Below are positions 25,808 to 35,453 of a DNA stretch of 64,000 bases, in pieces. The stretch is taken from contig NZ_JADOGI010000034.1 of the NCBI RefSeq assembly GCF_015645445.1, positions 1 to 64,000 of the forward strand, written 5' to 3'. How positions within the stretch are numbered: the stretch's first letter is position 1; every line of letters begins with the position of its first letter. The position numbers and the translations under genes were made by a program. The DNA is from Nonomuraea cypriaca. GTDB lineage: Bacteria > Actinomycetota > Actinomycetes > Streptosporangiales > Streptosporangiaceae. The notes beneath the pieces were generated by a model. That model was not told the origin of the DNA and searched no databases. It saw nothing but the letters and a program-made list of their open reading frames with translations.

Positions 25808-26536
25808 TCACGACGCTTTGTACACCTTCACCCAGTCGACGTACATCGACACGGTGGCGGGCGTGCCGGAGTCGCGGCAGCGCGGCTCGCACACCACGTC
25901 GTTCTGCAGCGCCAGCCCCATCTTCCGCCCTTCTGGCACGTGCGCGCCGCGGTAGTCCCAGACCTTCTTCCCGTCCAGCCAGAACGTCAGCCGCCCAGGC
26001 AGCCAGTCCACCGCTACCGTGTGCCACTCGGTGAAGTCGGCTCGCAACACCCGCCGCGCCCGTTCGCGGCCGTCGTGCACGAAGATGCCGCCGCCCTGCC
26101 GCTTCGGGTCCACGATCTCGGCGAAGTCGACCTCGGCGTAGTCGCCGCCCTCGCCCTGCGCCGTCGGCCACAGCAGCGCCACCGGCGTGTAACCGGCGCC
26201 CGCCTCGGCCTTGAACCTGACCTCCCACCTGCCGTACTCCTGCGCCAGCCGGGTGGCGACGCCGCCGGACAGGTCCTTGCCGCCGTACCTGCCGCCCTTG
26301 AGGCGCAGCACACCGTTCGAGACCGTCGACGCCTTCCCGGTGCGGGGATTCCGCTCCGCCTGCGGCGAGTGGTAGATCATCCACTTGTTCGTGTTGACGG
26401 TGGAGCCGGTGAAGTTCTCGACGAGGACGGGGTCGCCCCACGCCGACGTCTGGGCCTGCGCGGTCTGGGGAAGGGCGGCGACGCCCAGGAGCGCCACCGT
26501 CGCGAGGATCGGACTGCGTGTAGACATGCGTTCCAT
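25808..26536 (-). CDS. Secreted GH16-like glycoside hydrolase
   Basis: About 242 residues with a Sec signal peptide (ILATVALLGVAALPQTAQAQ). The mature part is a jelly-roll glycosidase of family 16: the catalytic ExDxxE motif appears as EVDFAE (mid-protein), preceded by YGRWEVRFKAEAG and followed by WHTVAVDWLPGRLTFWLDG. GH16 enzymes cut beta-1,3/1,4-glucans and related galactans; the substrate is not assigned. Two Cys (CEPRC) near the C-terminus could form a disulfide. Several starts are possible; the ATG at 26536 or the one 9 bases later both keep the signal peptide. Confidence 0.82.
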   Translation of the reverse strand: MERMSTRSPILATVALLGVAALPQTAQAQTSAWGDPVLVENFTGSTVNTNKWMIYHSPQAERNPRTGKASTVSNGVLRLKGGRYGGKDLSGGVATRLAQEYGRWEVRFKAEAGAGYTPVALLWPTAQGEGGDYAEVDFAEIVDPKRQGGGIFVHDGRERARRVLRADFTEWHTVAVDWLPGRLTFWLDGKKVWDYRGAHVPEGRKMGLALQNDVVCEPRCRDSGTPATVSMYVDWVKVYKAS

Positions 26537-26558
26537 CGAAGCAAAGATCTCGCTCCGA

Positions 26559-28034
<1,476 letters not shown>

Positions 28035-28075
28035 GCCGGTCACACTCGCACACCGGAACGGGTCTGGAAATGGTG

Positions 28076-28103
28076 CCGGCAGGTGGCTGGTGCCACCTGC
28101 CGG
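28076..28103 (-). terminator. 12-bp hairpin terminator
   Basis: CCGGCAGGTGGC pairs perfectly with GCCACCTGCCGG around a TGGT loop. It lies downstream of the GT4 gene on the reverse strand and just before the AAA ATPase start. Confidence 0.65.
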
Positions 28104-28168
28104 AGTTCTATGGCCGGAGTTCTATGGCCGGAGTTCTATGGCCGGAGTTCTATGGCCGGAGTTCGATG
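28099..28168 (+). repeat. Five 14-base tandem repeats
   Basis: GCCGGAGTTCTATG is repeated five times head to tail (units start at 28099, 28113, 28127, 28141, 28155); only the last unit has a change (TTCG for TTCT). The first unit overlaps the 3' arm of the hairpin at 28076-28103. The array is non-coding, between the AAA ATPase and GT4 genes. Confidence 0.95.
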
Positions 28169-28175
28169 GTGGTGG

Positions 28176-29276
28176 TCAGGCGCAGGCCGACTCGTAGACG
28201 CGTACGAGCTCCTGGCTGACGCGCTCCCAGGAGTAGCGCGAGCGCGCCCGGTCGGCGCCCGCGTATCCGAGCGCGGTGCGCAGGGTCGGGTCCCACAGCA
28301 GCTCGCGGGCCAGCCGCGCGGTACGCGCCGGCCGGTCAGGCGGCACCAGCAGCCCGGTGACGCCGTCGATGATCGAGTCCAGATGCGCGCCGACGGACGA
28401 GGCGATCACCGGGACGCCGCAGGCCATCGCCTCCAGCGCGACGATCCCCGTCGACGCCTCGCGCGGCACCGACACCACGGCGTCCGCGCTGCGCATCAGC
28501 TTCGGCACCCCGGCCCGCTTCACCTGGCCCAGCAGCGTCATCCGGTCGGCCACGCCGAGCTGCTCGGCCAGCGCGCGCAGGCGGCGCGCGTCCCGGTCGC
28601 GGTCGAGGTCCTCGGGCTCGGGGCCGCCGGCGATGACCAGCTCGACGTCGCCGAGCCCCTGGAGCGCGCGTACGACGGTGTGCGCGCCGCGCTCGATCGT
28701 GAGCGGCCCGACGTGCAGCAGCCGCTTGCGCGTGCCCCGCGTGGCCATGGGCCCGCGGCGCTGGAAACGCTCGGTGTCGACGCCGTACGGGACGACGGCG
28801 ATGTTGCCGCGCGGCACGCCGAGCCGGATCAGCGCGGACTCCTCGTCCCCCGAGCCGGCGATGACCGCGTCGGCCCGGCGGCCGAGGGCCCGCTCCAGCT
28901 CCTGGTGCAGGCTGTCGACCGTGTGGAACGTCTGCGTGACCGGCACCGACAACCCCTTGGCGCCCGCCACGGCGGCCAGGCCGCAGGTCCATGAGTGGGC
29001 GTGGATCACGTCGGGCCGGTCGTTGCTCCACCGCCGCATGAGGTGGTCGCCGACGTCGTTGAGGTACGGCACGACGTCGTCGGCGGGCAGGTCCTTGGCC
29101 GGGCCCACGTCGATGTGCTCCAGCGTGACTCCCGGGGCCACCCGCGTCTTGGGCTTGCCCTCGGCGTTGTCACGGCGGGAGTAGATGGTGACGTGATGCT
29201 CGCGCCCCAGCTCGCGTGCGACGGCGAGGATGCGGTGGCGCTGGTTTCCCCCGGAAGCGACAATCGCGATATTCAT
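28176..29276 (-). CDS. GT4-family glycosyltransferase
   Basis: This 366-residue GT-B glycosyltransferase has N-terminal VIHAHSWTCGLAAV and FHTVDSLHQELE segments and the C-terminal EX7E motif in REASTGIVALEAMACGVPVIAS (about residue 275), as in the GT4 family (MshA, WaaG, trehalose synthases). It uses an NDP-sugar donor; the acceptor is not known. The 36 bases before its ATG form a perfect inverted repeat that includes the ribosome site, so translation may be controlled by mRNA folding. Confidence 0.87.
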   Translation of the reverse strand: MNIAIVASGGNQRHRILAVARELGREHHVTIYSRRDNAEGKPKTRVAPGVTLEHIDVGPAKDLPADDVVPYLNDVGDHLMRRWSNDRPDVIHAHSWTCGLAAVAGAKGLSVPVTQTFHTVDSLHQELERALGRRADAVIAGSGDEESALIRLGVPRGNIAVVPYGVDTERFQRRGPMATRGTRKRLLHVGPLTIERGAHTVVRALQGLGDVELVIAGGPEPEDLDRDRDARRLRALAEQLGVADRMTLLGQVKRAGVPKLMRSADAVVSVPREASTGIVALEAMACGVPVIASSVGAHLDSIIDGVTGLLVPPDRPARTARLARELLWDPTLRTALGYAGADRARSRYSWERVSQELVRVYESACA

Positions 29277-29312
29277 GGCACACCTCAGCGTGGAAAGCGT
29301 TCAAGGTGTGCC
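29277..29312 (-). promoter_or_regulatory. Hairpin occluding the GT4 ribosome binding site
   Basis: On the mRNA strand GGCACACCT, an 18-base loop and AGGTGTGCC are followed directly by the ATG. The 9-bp stem is perfect and the Shine-Dalgarno AGGTG is inside its 3' arm, so the closed form should block ribosome binding. It could be an RNA thermosensor-like or protein-controlled switch, or a dyad operator in DNA. Confidence 0.5.
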
Positions 29313-29382
29313 TGCGTCTTAGGCACATGCAACTACAAACCCGACGATACCCACGTTCTGCCCGTTCGCAAACCCCCGCAGA

Positions 29383-31218
29383 TCAGACACCTCGCAGGGC
29401 CAGAACCACGATCTCGTCCCACACCTGGCCGCCCGAGAACGCGTGCCGATCCGCCTCCACCGCCTTGACCACGGTGGCCGGCGACTGACCCGCGCACCGG
29501 CCGAGCACGTCGGCCAGCCGCTCCTCGCCGTACGGCTCGCCCCGGTCGTTCCTGGAGGAGATCAGCCCCTCCGAGTAGAGCACCAGCGTCTCCCCTGAGG
29601 CGACCGTCAGCGTCTCCTGCCCCGTCTCCGCCTCGGGTGAGATGCCCAGTGGCACGCCGCCGCCCGCGGCGAAACGTACGCCGCCGTCGGCCTGCAGCAG
29701 CACGGCGGGGTGGTGCCCGGCCGAGGACAACCTGATCTCCCGCCCGCGGACGAACCCCGCCACGGCCATCACGAACATGCCGGTGCCCTGCGCGACCAGC
29801 GCCTCGTTGACCTTGCGCATCACCAGGTCGGGATCGGACTCCCAGACGCTCAGCACGCGCAGGCCACCGCGCACCATGGCGCTGACCGTGGCCGCCTCCT
29901 CCCCCTTGCCCGCGGCGCCGCCGAGCGCGAACCCCCACCCGCGCGAGCAGACGGGGAACACGTCGTAGAACTCGGCCCCCACCGACGACCCGGGATGGTA
30001 GACGGCCGACGCCTCGTAGCCTGGCACGTCGGGCAGGTTGCGCGGCGCGACGCTCGCCGACAGCGCGTCCGCCGCCCGCGAGCGGCTCTGGAAGCTGCTC
30101 TGGACGTGTACGGCCATCCCGAGCTGCAGCCCCACCTCCTGCATGACGGCCAGGTCCGCCAGCGAGAACGGCCGCCTGTCGTGGGTGCGCACCAGCGTCA
30201 GCACGCCGTCGGCCCGGCCGATCGGCACGTTCAGCATCGATCCCGCGCCCATCGCCGTCAGCACCGGCCCGTCGGCGCAGAAGCCGAGCAGCGTCTCGTC
30301 GTCCAGCATCTCGTGCACCACGCCGGAGCCCCGCTCCAGCACCTGCAGCACCACGTGGCTGCCGGCCGGGTCGGCGGCCTCCACCTGGCGGACCAGCTCG
30401 CCGATCGGCTGGTCCTTGGGCGCCACGACGACCGAGCGGCGCGGCAACCCGCCCCGGACCATGTCCGCGATCACCCAGTCGGCCCACTCGGCCGCCAGCA
30501 GCCGCGTCGCCCGCGCCAGCGCGACGGGGCGCAGCAGCGCCTCCTCTTCGAGCAGCAGCGTGGCCATCTTGACCAGCAGGTCCTGCCGTTTGGCCGCGGC
30601 CAGCAGGAGCGCGCCGTCGGACTGCTCGGGCCGGCGCGCGCCCGGCTCGGGCAGCTGCACCTCGGTCGGCAGCGCCACCGCCGCCACCATCTGCTGCGGC
30701 TCGCCCGGCATCGTCAGCCGGGTCAGCGCGACCTGCACCGTGTGGGTCCGCCCCTGGTGTGCCAGCCGCGTCTCGAACGCCGCCGGCTGCCCGGTCTGCA
30801 GCACCGACGTCAGATGCGAGCGGAACGCGGCCCGCCGCGACACGTCCACGAGCAGCGGGAACGAGCGCCCCACCAGATAGCCGTCGGGGCTGCCCAGCAT
30901 GCGCGAGGTCTCCGGGTTGATCCGCCGGACCACGCCGCCGCCGTCGAGCACGATGACGGGCACGGGAAACGCCCTGAACACCTGCCGCAGCAGCTTCAGC
31001 TCCCGCTGCCCGCCGTCCTTCTTGCCCCCTGGCCGCTTGGGCGCCTTGCGCAACTCCTCGCGGGCCTCGGCCAGCAACTCGGCGGCGGTGTCGAGCTCCG
31101 CGAGCGCCGCGTCGAGCGTGGGCGCCAGGTCGGCGGGGTAGGCGGCCCTCGCCTCACGCAGCGACGAGACGCGCCCGGCCAGCGCGTCCAGCGCGTGTTC
31201 GAGGTCCGGCATGGTCAC
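29383..31218 (-). CDS. PAS-GAF-PP2C (SpoIIE/RsbU-type) phosphatase
   Basis: This 611-residue protein begins with a coiled-coil-like helix, then a PAS domain (VFRAFPVPVIVLDGGGVVRRINPETSRMLG, about residues 85-200), a GAF domain (about 215-370) and a C-terminal SpoIIE/PP2C phosphatase (GAEFYDVFPV to VVLALRGV). RsbU-type phosphatases dephosphorylate STAS anti-anti-sigma factors. A STAS protein, sigma factor and anti-sigma kinase lie within 3 kb, which fits a partner-switching module. In the phosphatase the metal-binding Asp is kept in YDVFPV while the second Gly-Asp is GG, a possible change in metal site. Confidence 0.85.
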   Translation of the reverse strand: MTMPDLEHALDALAGRVSSLREARAAYPADLAPTLDAALAELDTAAELLAEAREELRKAPKRPGGKKDGGQRELKLLRQVFRAFPVPVIVLDGGGVVRRINPETSRMLGSPDGYLVGRSFPLLVDVSRRAAFRSHLTSVLQTGQPAAFETRLAHQGRTHTVQVALTRLTMPGEPQQMVAAVALPTEVQLPEPGARRPEQSDGALLLAAAKRQDLLVKMATLLLEEEALLRPVALARATRLLAAEWADWVIADMVRGGLPRRSVVVAPKDQPIGELVRQVEAADPAGSHVVLQVLERGSGVVHEMLDDETLLGFCADGPVLTAMGAGSMLNVPIGRADGVLTLVRTHDRRPFSLADLAVMQEVGLQLGMAVHVQSSFQSRSRAADALSASVAPRNLPDVPGYEASAVYHPGSSVGAEFYDVFPVCSRGWGFALGGAAGKGEEAATVSAMVRGGLRVLSVWESDPDLVMRKVNEALVAQGTGMFVMAVAGFVRGREIRLSSAGHHPAVLLQADGGVRFAAGGGVPLGISPEAETGQETLTVASGETLVLYSEGLISSRNDRGEPYGEERLADVLGRCAGQSPATVVKAVEADRHAFSGGQVWDEIVVLALRGV

Positions 31219-31269
31219 CCTTTGACGCTACGCCACTCGGGATAACAGGAGCCATAAGGGGTAGGGGCT

Positions 31270-31321
31270 TCTCACTGTGACTCCTCCGCTCCCTGAAGGA
31301 AGCGGCTTCTCACGAAGCCGC
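31270..31321 (-). other. Possible transposon right-end relic with hairpin in a 330-base gap
   Basis: The 330-base gap from 31219 to 31548 has no convincing gene. Read on the reverse strand 31270-31310 resembles the GC hairpin plus GGAGGAGTCA often found at the 3' end of tnpB-type (IS200/IS605) elements, and GCGGCTTC/GAAGCCGC (31302-31321) is a perfect 8-bp stem. No transposase or tnpB reading frame is left. The call is from pattern memory and weak; a plain terminator is the alternative. Confidence 0.25.
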
Positions 31322-31548
31322 CTCCGCGGCCTCACGAAGGGCAGGCCCCGCCCTGAGGGCGTCGATCGCCGCCGTCACGCCGGCGCGCGCCGTGTGCCCG
31401 CCGGCCGTGTCCGCGGCGGGAGTCACGGGGAACGGCTCTCGACCGGAGCTTTCGTCCCGCACCACCGATGGGCGCCGACAGAACCCGAGGGGAGGGAGCG
31501 CGGACTTCCCCGCCGGTTGAGGCGGGCGGTCCCCTCCGCGCGCACCTG

Positions 31549-32265
31549 ATGGAATCGACCGCGATGATCACGCCCGGTCTCGCCCGCGATCTGGTCACTC
31601 TGGGCCGGCTGGGCGAGGACACCTCCACGGAGAGCGTGCTGCGCGGCCTGACGACGGCTCTGGCCGGCGGTGTTCCCGGCTGCTCCGGGGCCTCCGCCGA
31701 GCACTGGCGCGACCACCGGGTCCAGGTCTCCGGCTCGCACAGCGAGCTGATCATGCTCGTCGAAGGCGAGCGCGAGCTCGGCGAGGGCCCCTCCATCGAG
31801 GCCAGGAACAGCGGCGGCCGCGCCTCCGTCACCGACGTGCTGAGCGACAGCCGCTGGCCCCGCTACGACGTGCTGGCCACCCGCTGGGGCGTGCGCTCGG
31901 CCCTGCTCGTCCCCATCGACGTGGCGCCCGCCGTGCTGGTCGTCGGCCTCTATTCGGTACGCCCCGGCGCGTTCTCCCCACAGGGCGCCCATTCGCTCGC
32001 CGACATGCTGACCGAGCACGTCGGCGTGGCCATGGCGAACATGTGGGAGTTCGAGGAGGTGCGCACCGACGCCGCCCAGCTCCAGCAGGCCCTCGCCGGT
32101 CGTTCCGTCATCGACCAGGCCAAGGGCATCATCATGCAGACCAGCGGATGCACCGCCGAGGCCGCGTTCGAGGAGCTGCGCAGGATCTCGCAGCACCACC
32201 AGGTGAAGGTCGCCGACCTGGCCAGGCTCCTGGTGGACGAGCACCAGCGCAAGTCACGGCACTGA
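31549..32265 (+). CDS. GAF-ANTAR RNA-binding regulator
   Basis: About 238 residues: an N-terminal GAF domain (about residues 20-165) and a C-terminal three-helix ANTAR domain (LQQALAGRSVIDQAKGIIMQ to LLVDEHQ). ANTAR proteins bind dual stem-loop RNA and prevent transcription termination; the GAF part should sense a ligand. Two ATG codons (31549, 31564) are possible starts; neither has a strong ribosome site. It ends 3 bases from the convergent STAS gene. Confidence 0.85.
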   Translation: MESTAMITPGLARDLVTLGRLGEDTSTESVLRGLTTALAGGVPGCSGASAEHWRDHRVQVSGSHSELIMLVEGERELGEGPSIEARNSGGRASVTDVLSDSRWPRYDVLATRWGVRSALLVPIDVAPAVLVVGLYSVRPGAFSPQGAHSLADMLTEHVGVAMANMWEFEEVRTDAAQLQQALAGRSVIDQAKGIIMQTSGCTAEAAFEELRRISQHHQVKVADLARLLVDEHQRKSRH

Positions 32266-32267
32266 CC

Positions 32268-32630
32268 TCACCCGATGGCGGCCAGGGCGTCGTCGAGCGT
32301 GTCATAGAGGGGCAGCCGCTGCGCCAGCCCGGTGATCCACATCACCTTGGACTTGGAGTATTCGACTCCGATCAGCGCGAACCTGGCGCCCGAGGCCAGG
32401 CTGGTCTGCCAGTGGTGGACGATCAGCCCGAGCGCGCGCGAATCCATGAACGTCACCCCGGCCAGGTCCAGGATCAGATCGCCTCCGGTCATGGACAGAT
32501 AGTCGGCGAACTGCTCACGTGTCGTGGCGTCGAGCACGCCATCGACCTTGATCACGGTGATCTCGTCCACGGTCGACGACGTCAGGCTCAGGGCCGTCAC
32601 GGACCCTTCGCCGTTTTCCGGCATTGTCAC
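32268..32630 (-). CDS. STAS anti-anti-sigma factor
   Basis: This 120-residue STAS protein has the phosphorylatable Ser in FMDSRALGLI (about residue 62), as in RsbV/SpoIIAA. Unphosphorylated it would bind an RsbW-like kinase and free a sigma factor. The sigma gene and an RsbW-like gene are close by on the opposite strand; the SpoIIE phosphatase upstream could reactivate it. Confidence 0.9.
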   Translation of the reverse strand: MTMPENGEGSVTALSLTSSTVDEITVIKVDGVLDATTREQFADYLSMTGGDLILDLAGVTFMDSRALGLIVHHWQTSLASGARFALIGVEYSKSKVMWITGLAQRLPLYDTLDDALAAIG

Positions 32631-32798
32631 GCAGCAACCCTACTGTCACCACACGATGGAGGAATACTTCCGGCGGCACGGGGGAGACTGGAGGCGAAGT
32701 CCAGCAGCGGGCTTTCGTCTCGAGAGTAGAGCGAGGCGTGCCTCTGCCTGGGCTTTTCCTGTTGCGGAGGCCGCCTGCGATCCATATGAGGAGCAGCG

Positions 32799-33569
32799 AT
32801 GGCTGTGCAGGAATACCTCCTCGAAGACATGACGGCAGAAGAGCTCCTGGCCGAGATGGTCAGGGCGGAGACCTCCGACAGCCACCGGGAGCGGTTGCGC
32901 GAGCGCATCGTCGAAATGCACCGGCCGCTGGCCATGGAGATCGCCAGACGTTACCGCTACCGGGGCGAACCTTTGGAGGATCTTCTCCAAGCCGCGTACG
33001 TCGGGCTCATGAAGGCGGTCAACGGCTTCGACCCGACCCTCGGCCACGCGTTCAGGGGATACGCGGTCGTCACGATGACCGGCGAGGTCAAGCGGCACTT
33101 CCGCGACCGCACGTGGGCCATCAGGGTGCCCCGCCTCTACCAGGAGCGGCGCTCGGAGCTCAACCGGCTCGTCGCCGACCTCAGTCAGGACCTCGGCAGG
33201 TCCCCGACCGTGGCGGAGCTGGCCGCCAAGATGAACATCACGGAGGAGGACGTCCTGCTCACGCTCGACGCCTCCGCCGCGTACAGCACGTTGTCGCTCG
33301 ACGCGCCGCTCGGCACCGACGACGACGCCGCCTCGCTCGGCGACGTCATCCCCGAGGACGACGACACGCTGAGCACCATGGTCGACAGGGAGGCGGTCAA
33401 GCCGCTCATCGACGCGCTCCCCTCGCGCGAGAAGCACATCCTGCTGCTGCGGTTCTTCGGCAACATGACGCAGGCCGAGATCGCGGCGGAGTTCGGCATC
33501 TCGCAGATGCACGTCTCACGTATCCTCCGCAAGGTTCTCGACCAGCTGCGCGCCGAGCTGGTCGGCTGA
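32799..33569 (+). CDS. SigB/SigF-family RNA polymerase sigma factor
   Basis: This 256-residue sigma factor has region 2 (LEDLLQAAYVGLMKAVNGFDP), region 3 (RSPTVAELAAKMNITEEDV) and region 4 (LPSREKHILLLRFFGNMTQAEIAAEFGISQMHVSRILRKVLDQL) of the SigB/F/G stress and sporulation group. It is followed 13 bases downstream by an RsbW-like gene and next to a STAS gene, so it is likely held by partner switching and released in stress. Confidence 0.92.
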   Translation: MAVQEYLLEDMTAEELLAEMVRAETSDSHRERLRERIVEMHRPLAMEIARRYRYRGEPLEDLLQAAYVGLMKAVNGFDPTLGHAFRGYAVVTMTGEVKRHFRDRTWAIRVPRLYQERRSELNRLVADLSQDLGRSPTVAELAAKMNITEEDVLLTLDASAAYSTLSLDAPLGTDDDAASLGDVIPEDDDTLSTMVDREAVKPLIDALPSREKHILLLRFFGNMTQAEIAAEFGISQMHVSRILRKVLDQLRAELVG

Positions 33570-33582
33570 GAGAGGTCGCCGG

Positions 33583-33996
33583 GTGAACGAGGACGCAGAG
33601 CCTCCGTCGGGCTTCACGAGCCCGCCGCCCGGCGCGCCCGTGAAGAGGCTCAGTTTCCGGCTGCCGGACCTGCCGCGGGTCCGGCGGTTCGCCGAGGACG
33701 AAGCCCGCGACGTCGGCATGCCCGAGGAGGCCGTCGGCGACTTCGTCATCGCCGTGAACGAGGTCGCCACCAACGCGGTCACGCACGGGGCCGAGCCGGC
33801 GAGCCTGCGTACCTGGGTGGCGAACGGGAACCTGGTGGTCGAGGTGCACGACGAGGGCGCGTGGCGGCCTGGGCCCAGGCCGGGCGCCGTGGGGGGCATG
33901 GGGTTGTGGGTGGCCCGCCTGCTCTCCTCGGACCTGGCCCTCCGGGTGGGGAGCGGCGGCAGCACCGTGACCATGCGTTTCCCGGGCAAGGAATGA
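33583..33996 (+). CDS. RsbW-like anti-sigma factor / serine kinase
   Basis: This 137-residue ATPase begins at a GTG with a GAGAGGT ribosome site. It has the N-box AVNEVATNAVTHG, VHDEG and the GGMGLWVARLL lid of the HATPase_c anti-sigma kinases. It should bind the sigma factor encoded just upstream and phosphorylate the STAS partner. The order sigma-then-anti-sigma differs from the usual rsbV-rsbW-sigB order. Confidence 0.88.
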   Translation: MNEDAEPPSGFTSPPPGAPVKRLSFRLPDLPRVRRFAEDEARDVGMPEEAVGDFVIAVNEVATNAVTHGAEPASLRTWVANGNLVVEVHDEGAWRPGPRPGAVGGMGLWVARLLSSDLALRVGSGGSTVTMRFPGKE

Positions 33997-34017
33997 GTGG
34001 ATCCCGCCTTACAGAGG

Positions 34018-34066
34018 GAGGCCGCCCGCGCGGGGCGTACCGGGTACGCCACGCGCGAGCGGCCTC
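34018..34066. terminator. Bidirectional hairpin terminator
   Basis: GAGGCCGC (34018-34025) pairs with GCGGCCTC (34059-34066), and inside it GGCGTACC pairs with GGTACGCC. It lies between the convergent anti-sigma and small membrane protein genes. Confidence 0.75.
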
Positions 34067-34077
34067 GCTCTTCTCGC

Positions 34078-34275
34078 CTAACGGCGGGCTCGGGTGCGCC
34101 AGTTGCTGTAACCCGTGCGGACGCCGGCCGTGCCGATGCCTGCCTGGTGCAGCGCCAGCAGCGCCAGCCCCAGCAGCGCGAACGTCATGCCGGAGAACCC
34201 GCCGGGGATCGCCGCGCCCACCAGGTCGAGCAGGAAGCCCAGCCCGAATATGATCGCTGCCACTATCGCGAGCAT
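34078..34275 (-). CDS. Small two-helix membrane protein
   Basis: This 65-residue protein has two hydrophobic segments (AIVAAIIFGLGFLLDLVGAAI and FALLGLALLALHQAG) and an Arg-rich C-terminus. It resembles the short membrane proteins found near stress-sigma genes in actinomycetes. Function unknown. Confidence 0.7.
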   Translation of the reverse strand: MLAIVAAIIFGLGFLLDLVGAAIPGGFSGMTFALLGLALLALHQAGIGTAGVRTGYSNWRTRARR

Positions 34276-34281
34276 GTCATG

Positions 34282-34842
34282 TCACCTCATTCCCTGACTC
34301 TCGGTCCTGCCTGAGAGAGCGAGCAGGCGCTCCAGAACGCTCCTGTAGTCGCGCAGCGCCAGACGCAACTGCTCGGTGTCGGGGGTCTCCGCGTCCTTCC
34401 AGCGGTCGCGCAGGGCGTTCGTACGGGTGGTGAGGGTGCTGGTGAGCGACTCCACCACCTCGCCGACCAGCCCGTCCGCGCGCTGAACGGCCTCGCCTGG
34501 GTCGTCGACGAAGGACGACTGCAGGTCGCGCCAGCGGGCCTGCACCTGGGCGGGATCCTGATCGAACAGGACGACGTCCTCGGGGGCGGCGTGGGCCGGC
34601 GTCTCACCCGCCGCGTCCGGCTTGTGCAGGGGGTCGGGCTCCGGCTCAGGTTCCGCCGGCATGTCGCCCTCGGTCCTGGCGTACAGGTCATCGCCACGCC
34701 CGTACTCGTCACCTTCGTGGACCTGAGCCGGGTCTTCTGCCCTGTGATCAGATCTCTCGCCGGCCGTGTCGTCGTTGTCGGGGGTGGGCTCATCGGCACG
34801 CTGCGACGGCACCTTCAGCTCGTCGCCGCTCATATCCTTCAC
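34282..34842 (-). CDS. Acidic hydrophilic protein paired with membrane-anchored paralogue
   Basis: About 186 residues: residues 1-85 are disordered and acidic (PEPEPEPDP), residues 95-180 are helical with the pattern RWRDLQSSFVDDPGEAVQRADGLV. The same pattern is in the next upstream gene's product (RWTEVQERFVDAPGFAVTEADQLV), so the two are paralogous in their C-terminal domain. They overlap by 4 bases and should be cotranscribed. Function unknown. Confidence 0.75.
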   Translation of the reverse strand: MKDMSGDELKVPSQRADEPTPDNDDTAGERSDHRAEDPAQVHEGDEYGRGDDLYARTEGDMPAEPEPEPDPLHKPDAAGETPAHAAPEDVVLFDQDPAQVQARWRDLQSSFVDDPGEAVQRADGLVGEVVESLTSTLTTRTNALRDRWKDAETPDTEQLRLALRDYRSVLERLLALSGRTESQGMR

Positions 34843-35384
34843 CGTCCTCGGGTGGATTCTTGGAGCAGCTCATCGAACAGCGCACGGTAGTGCACCATGG
34901 CCTGCCGGAGCTCCTCCGTGGAGGCCTCCTTCTTGGCCGCCCGCCCGCTGATCTCGTGAGCCGCCCGGTAGTGGTCGAGTGTCGCCGCATGCCCCACCGA
35001 CAGGTCGGACAGCCGCTGTTCGAAGCCCTCCGTCGGGTAGCCCCGCTCCGCCATGACCGCCGTGACCAGCTGATCGGCCTCGGTCACCGCGAACCCCGGC
35101 GCGTCCACGAAGCGCTCCTGCACCTCGGTCCACCGATTGGCGTAGATATCCCGCGACTCCTCAGGAAGGGGGCGGATGTCGAGCTCGGAATGACGCTGCT
35201 CGCGGTCGAGCAGCTCCTGCTCCGCGTCTCGCCGGTTCTCGTGCTCGGCGACGATGCGCTCGTACTCCGGGCCGAAACGTTCGCGGAGGTGGGCACGGCG
35301 CTGCTGCCGCTGGAACACGACATACACAGCGGCGACCGCCACCACCGCGACCACGACGACGGCCACCCATGTCCAGGTGGTCAT
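34839..35384 (-). CDS. Membrane-anchored helical protein
   Basis: This 181-residue protein has one N-terminal transmembrane helix (WVAVVVVAVVAVAAVYVVF) and a charged helical C-terminal domain with the RWxxxQxxFVDxPxxAVxxAD pattern shared with the following gene. It is the first gene of the pair. Position near the SigB-type cluster suggests an envelope-stress role; that is inference. Confidence 0.77.
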   Translation of the reverse strand: MTTWTWVAVVVVAVVAVAAVYVVFQRQQRRAHLRERFGPEYERIVAEHENRRDAEQELLDREQRHSELDIRPLPEESRDIYANRWTEVQERFVDAPGFAVTEADQLVTAVMAERGYPTEGFEQRLSDLSVGHAATLDHYRAAHEISGRAAKKEASTEELRQAMVHYRALFDELLQESTRGR

Positions 35385-35453
35385 GATGTTCGCCTCCGGT
35401 CTCTGTGTTGAGACCAGCGACTGCCCTCGACCGGCCGCTCGAAACTCCCGCCC

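Noticed and set aside
28076..28168. CRISPR array
   Set aside because: Repeat unit is 14 bases without spacers; it is a simple tandem repeat.
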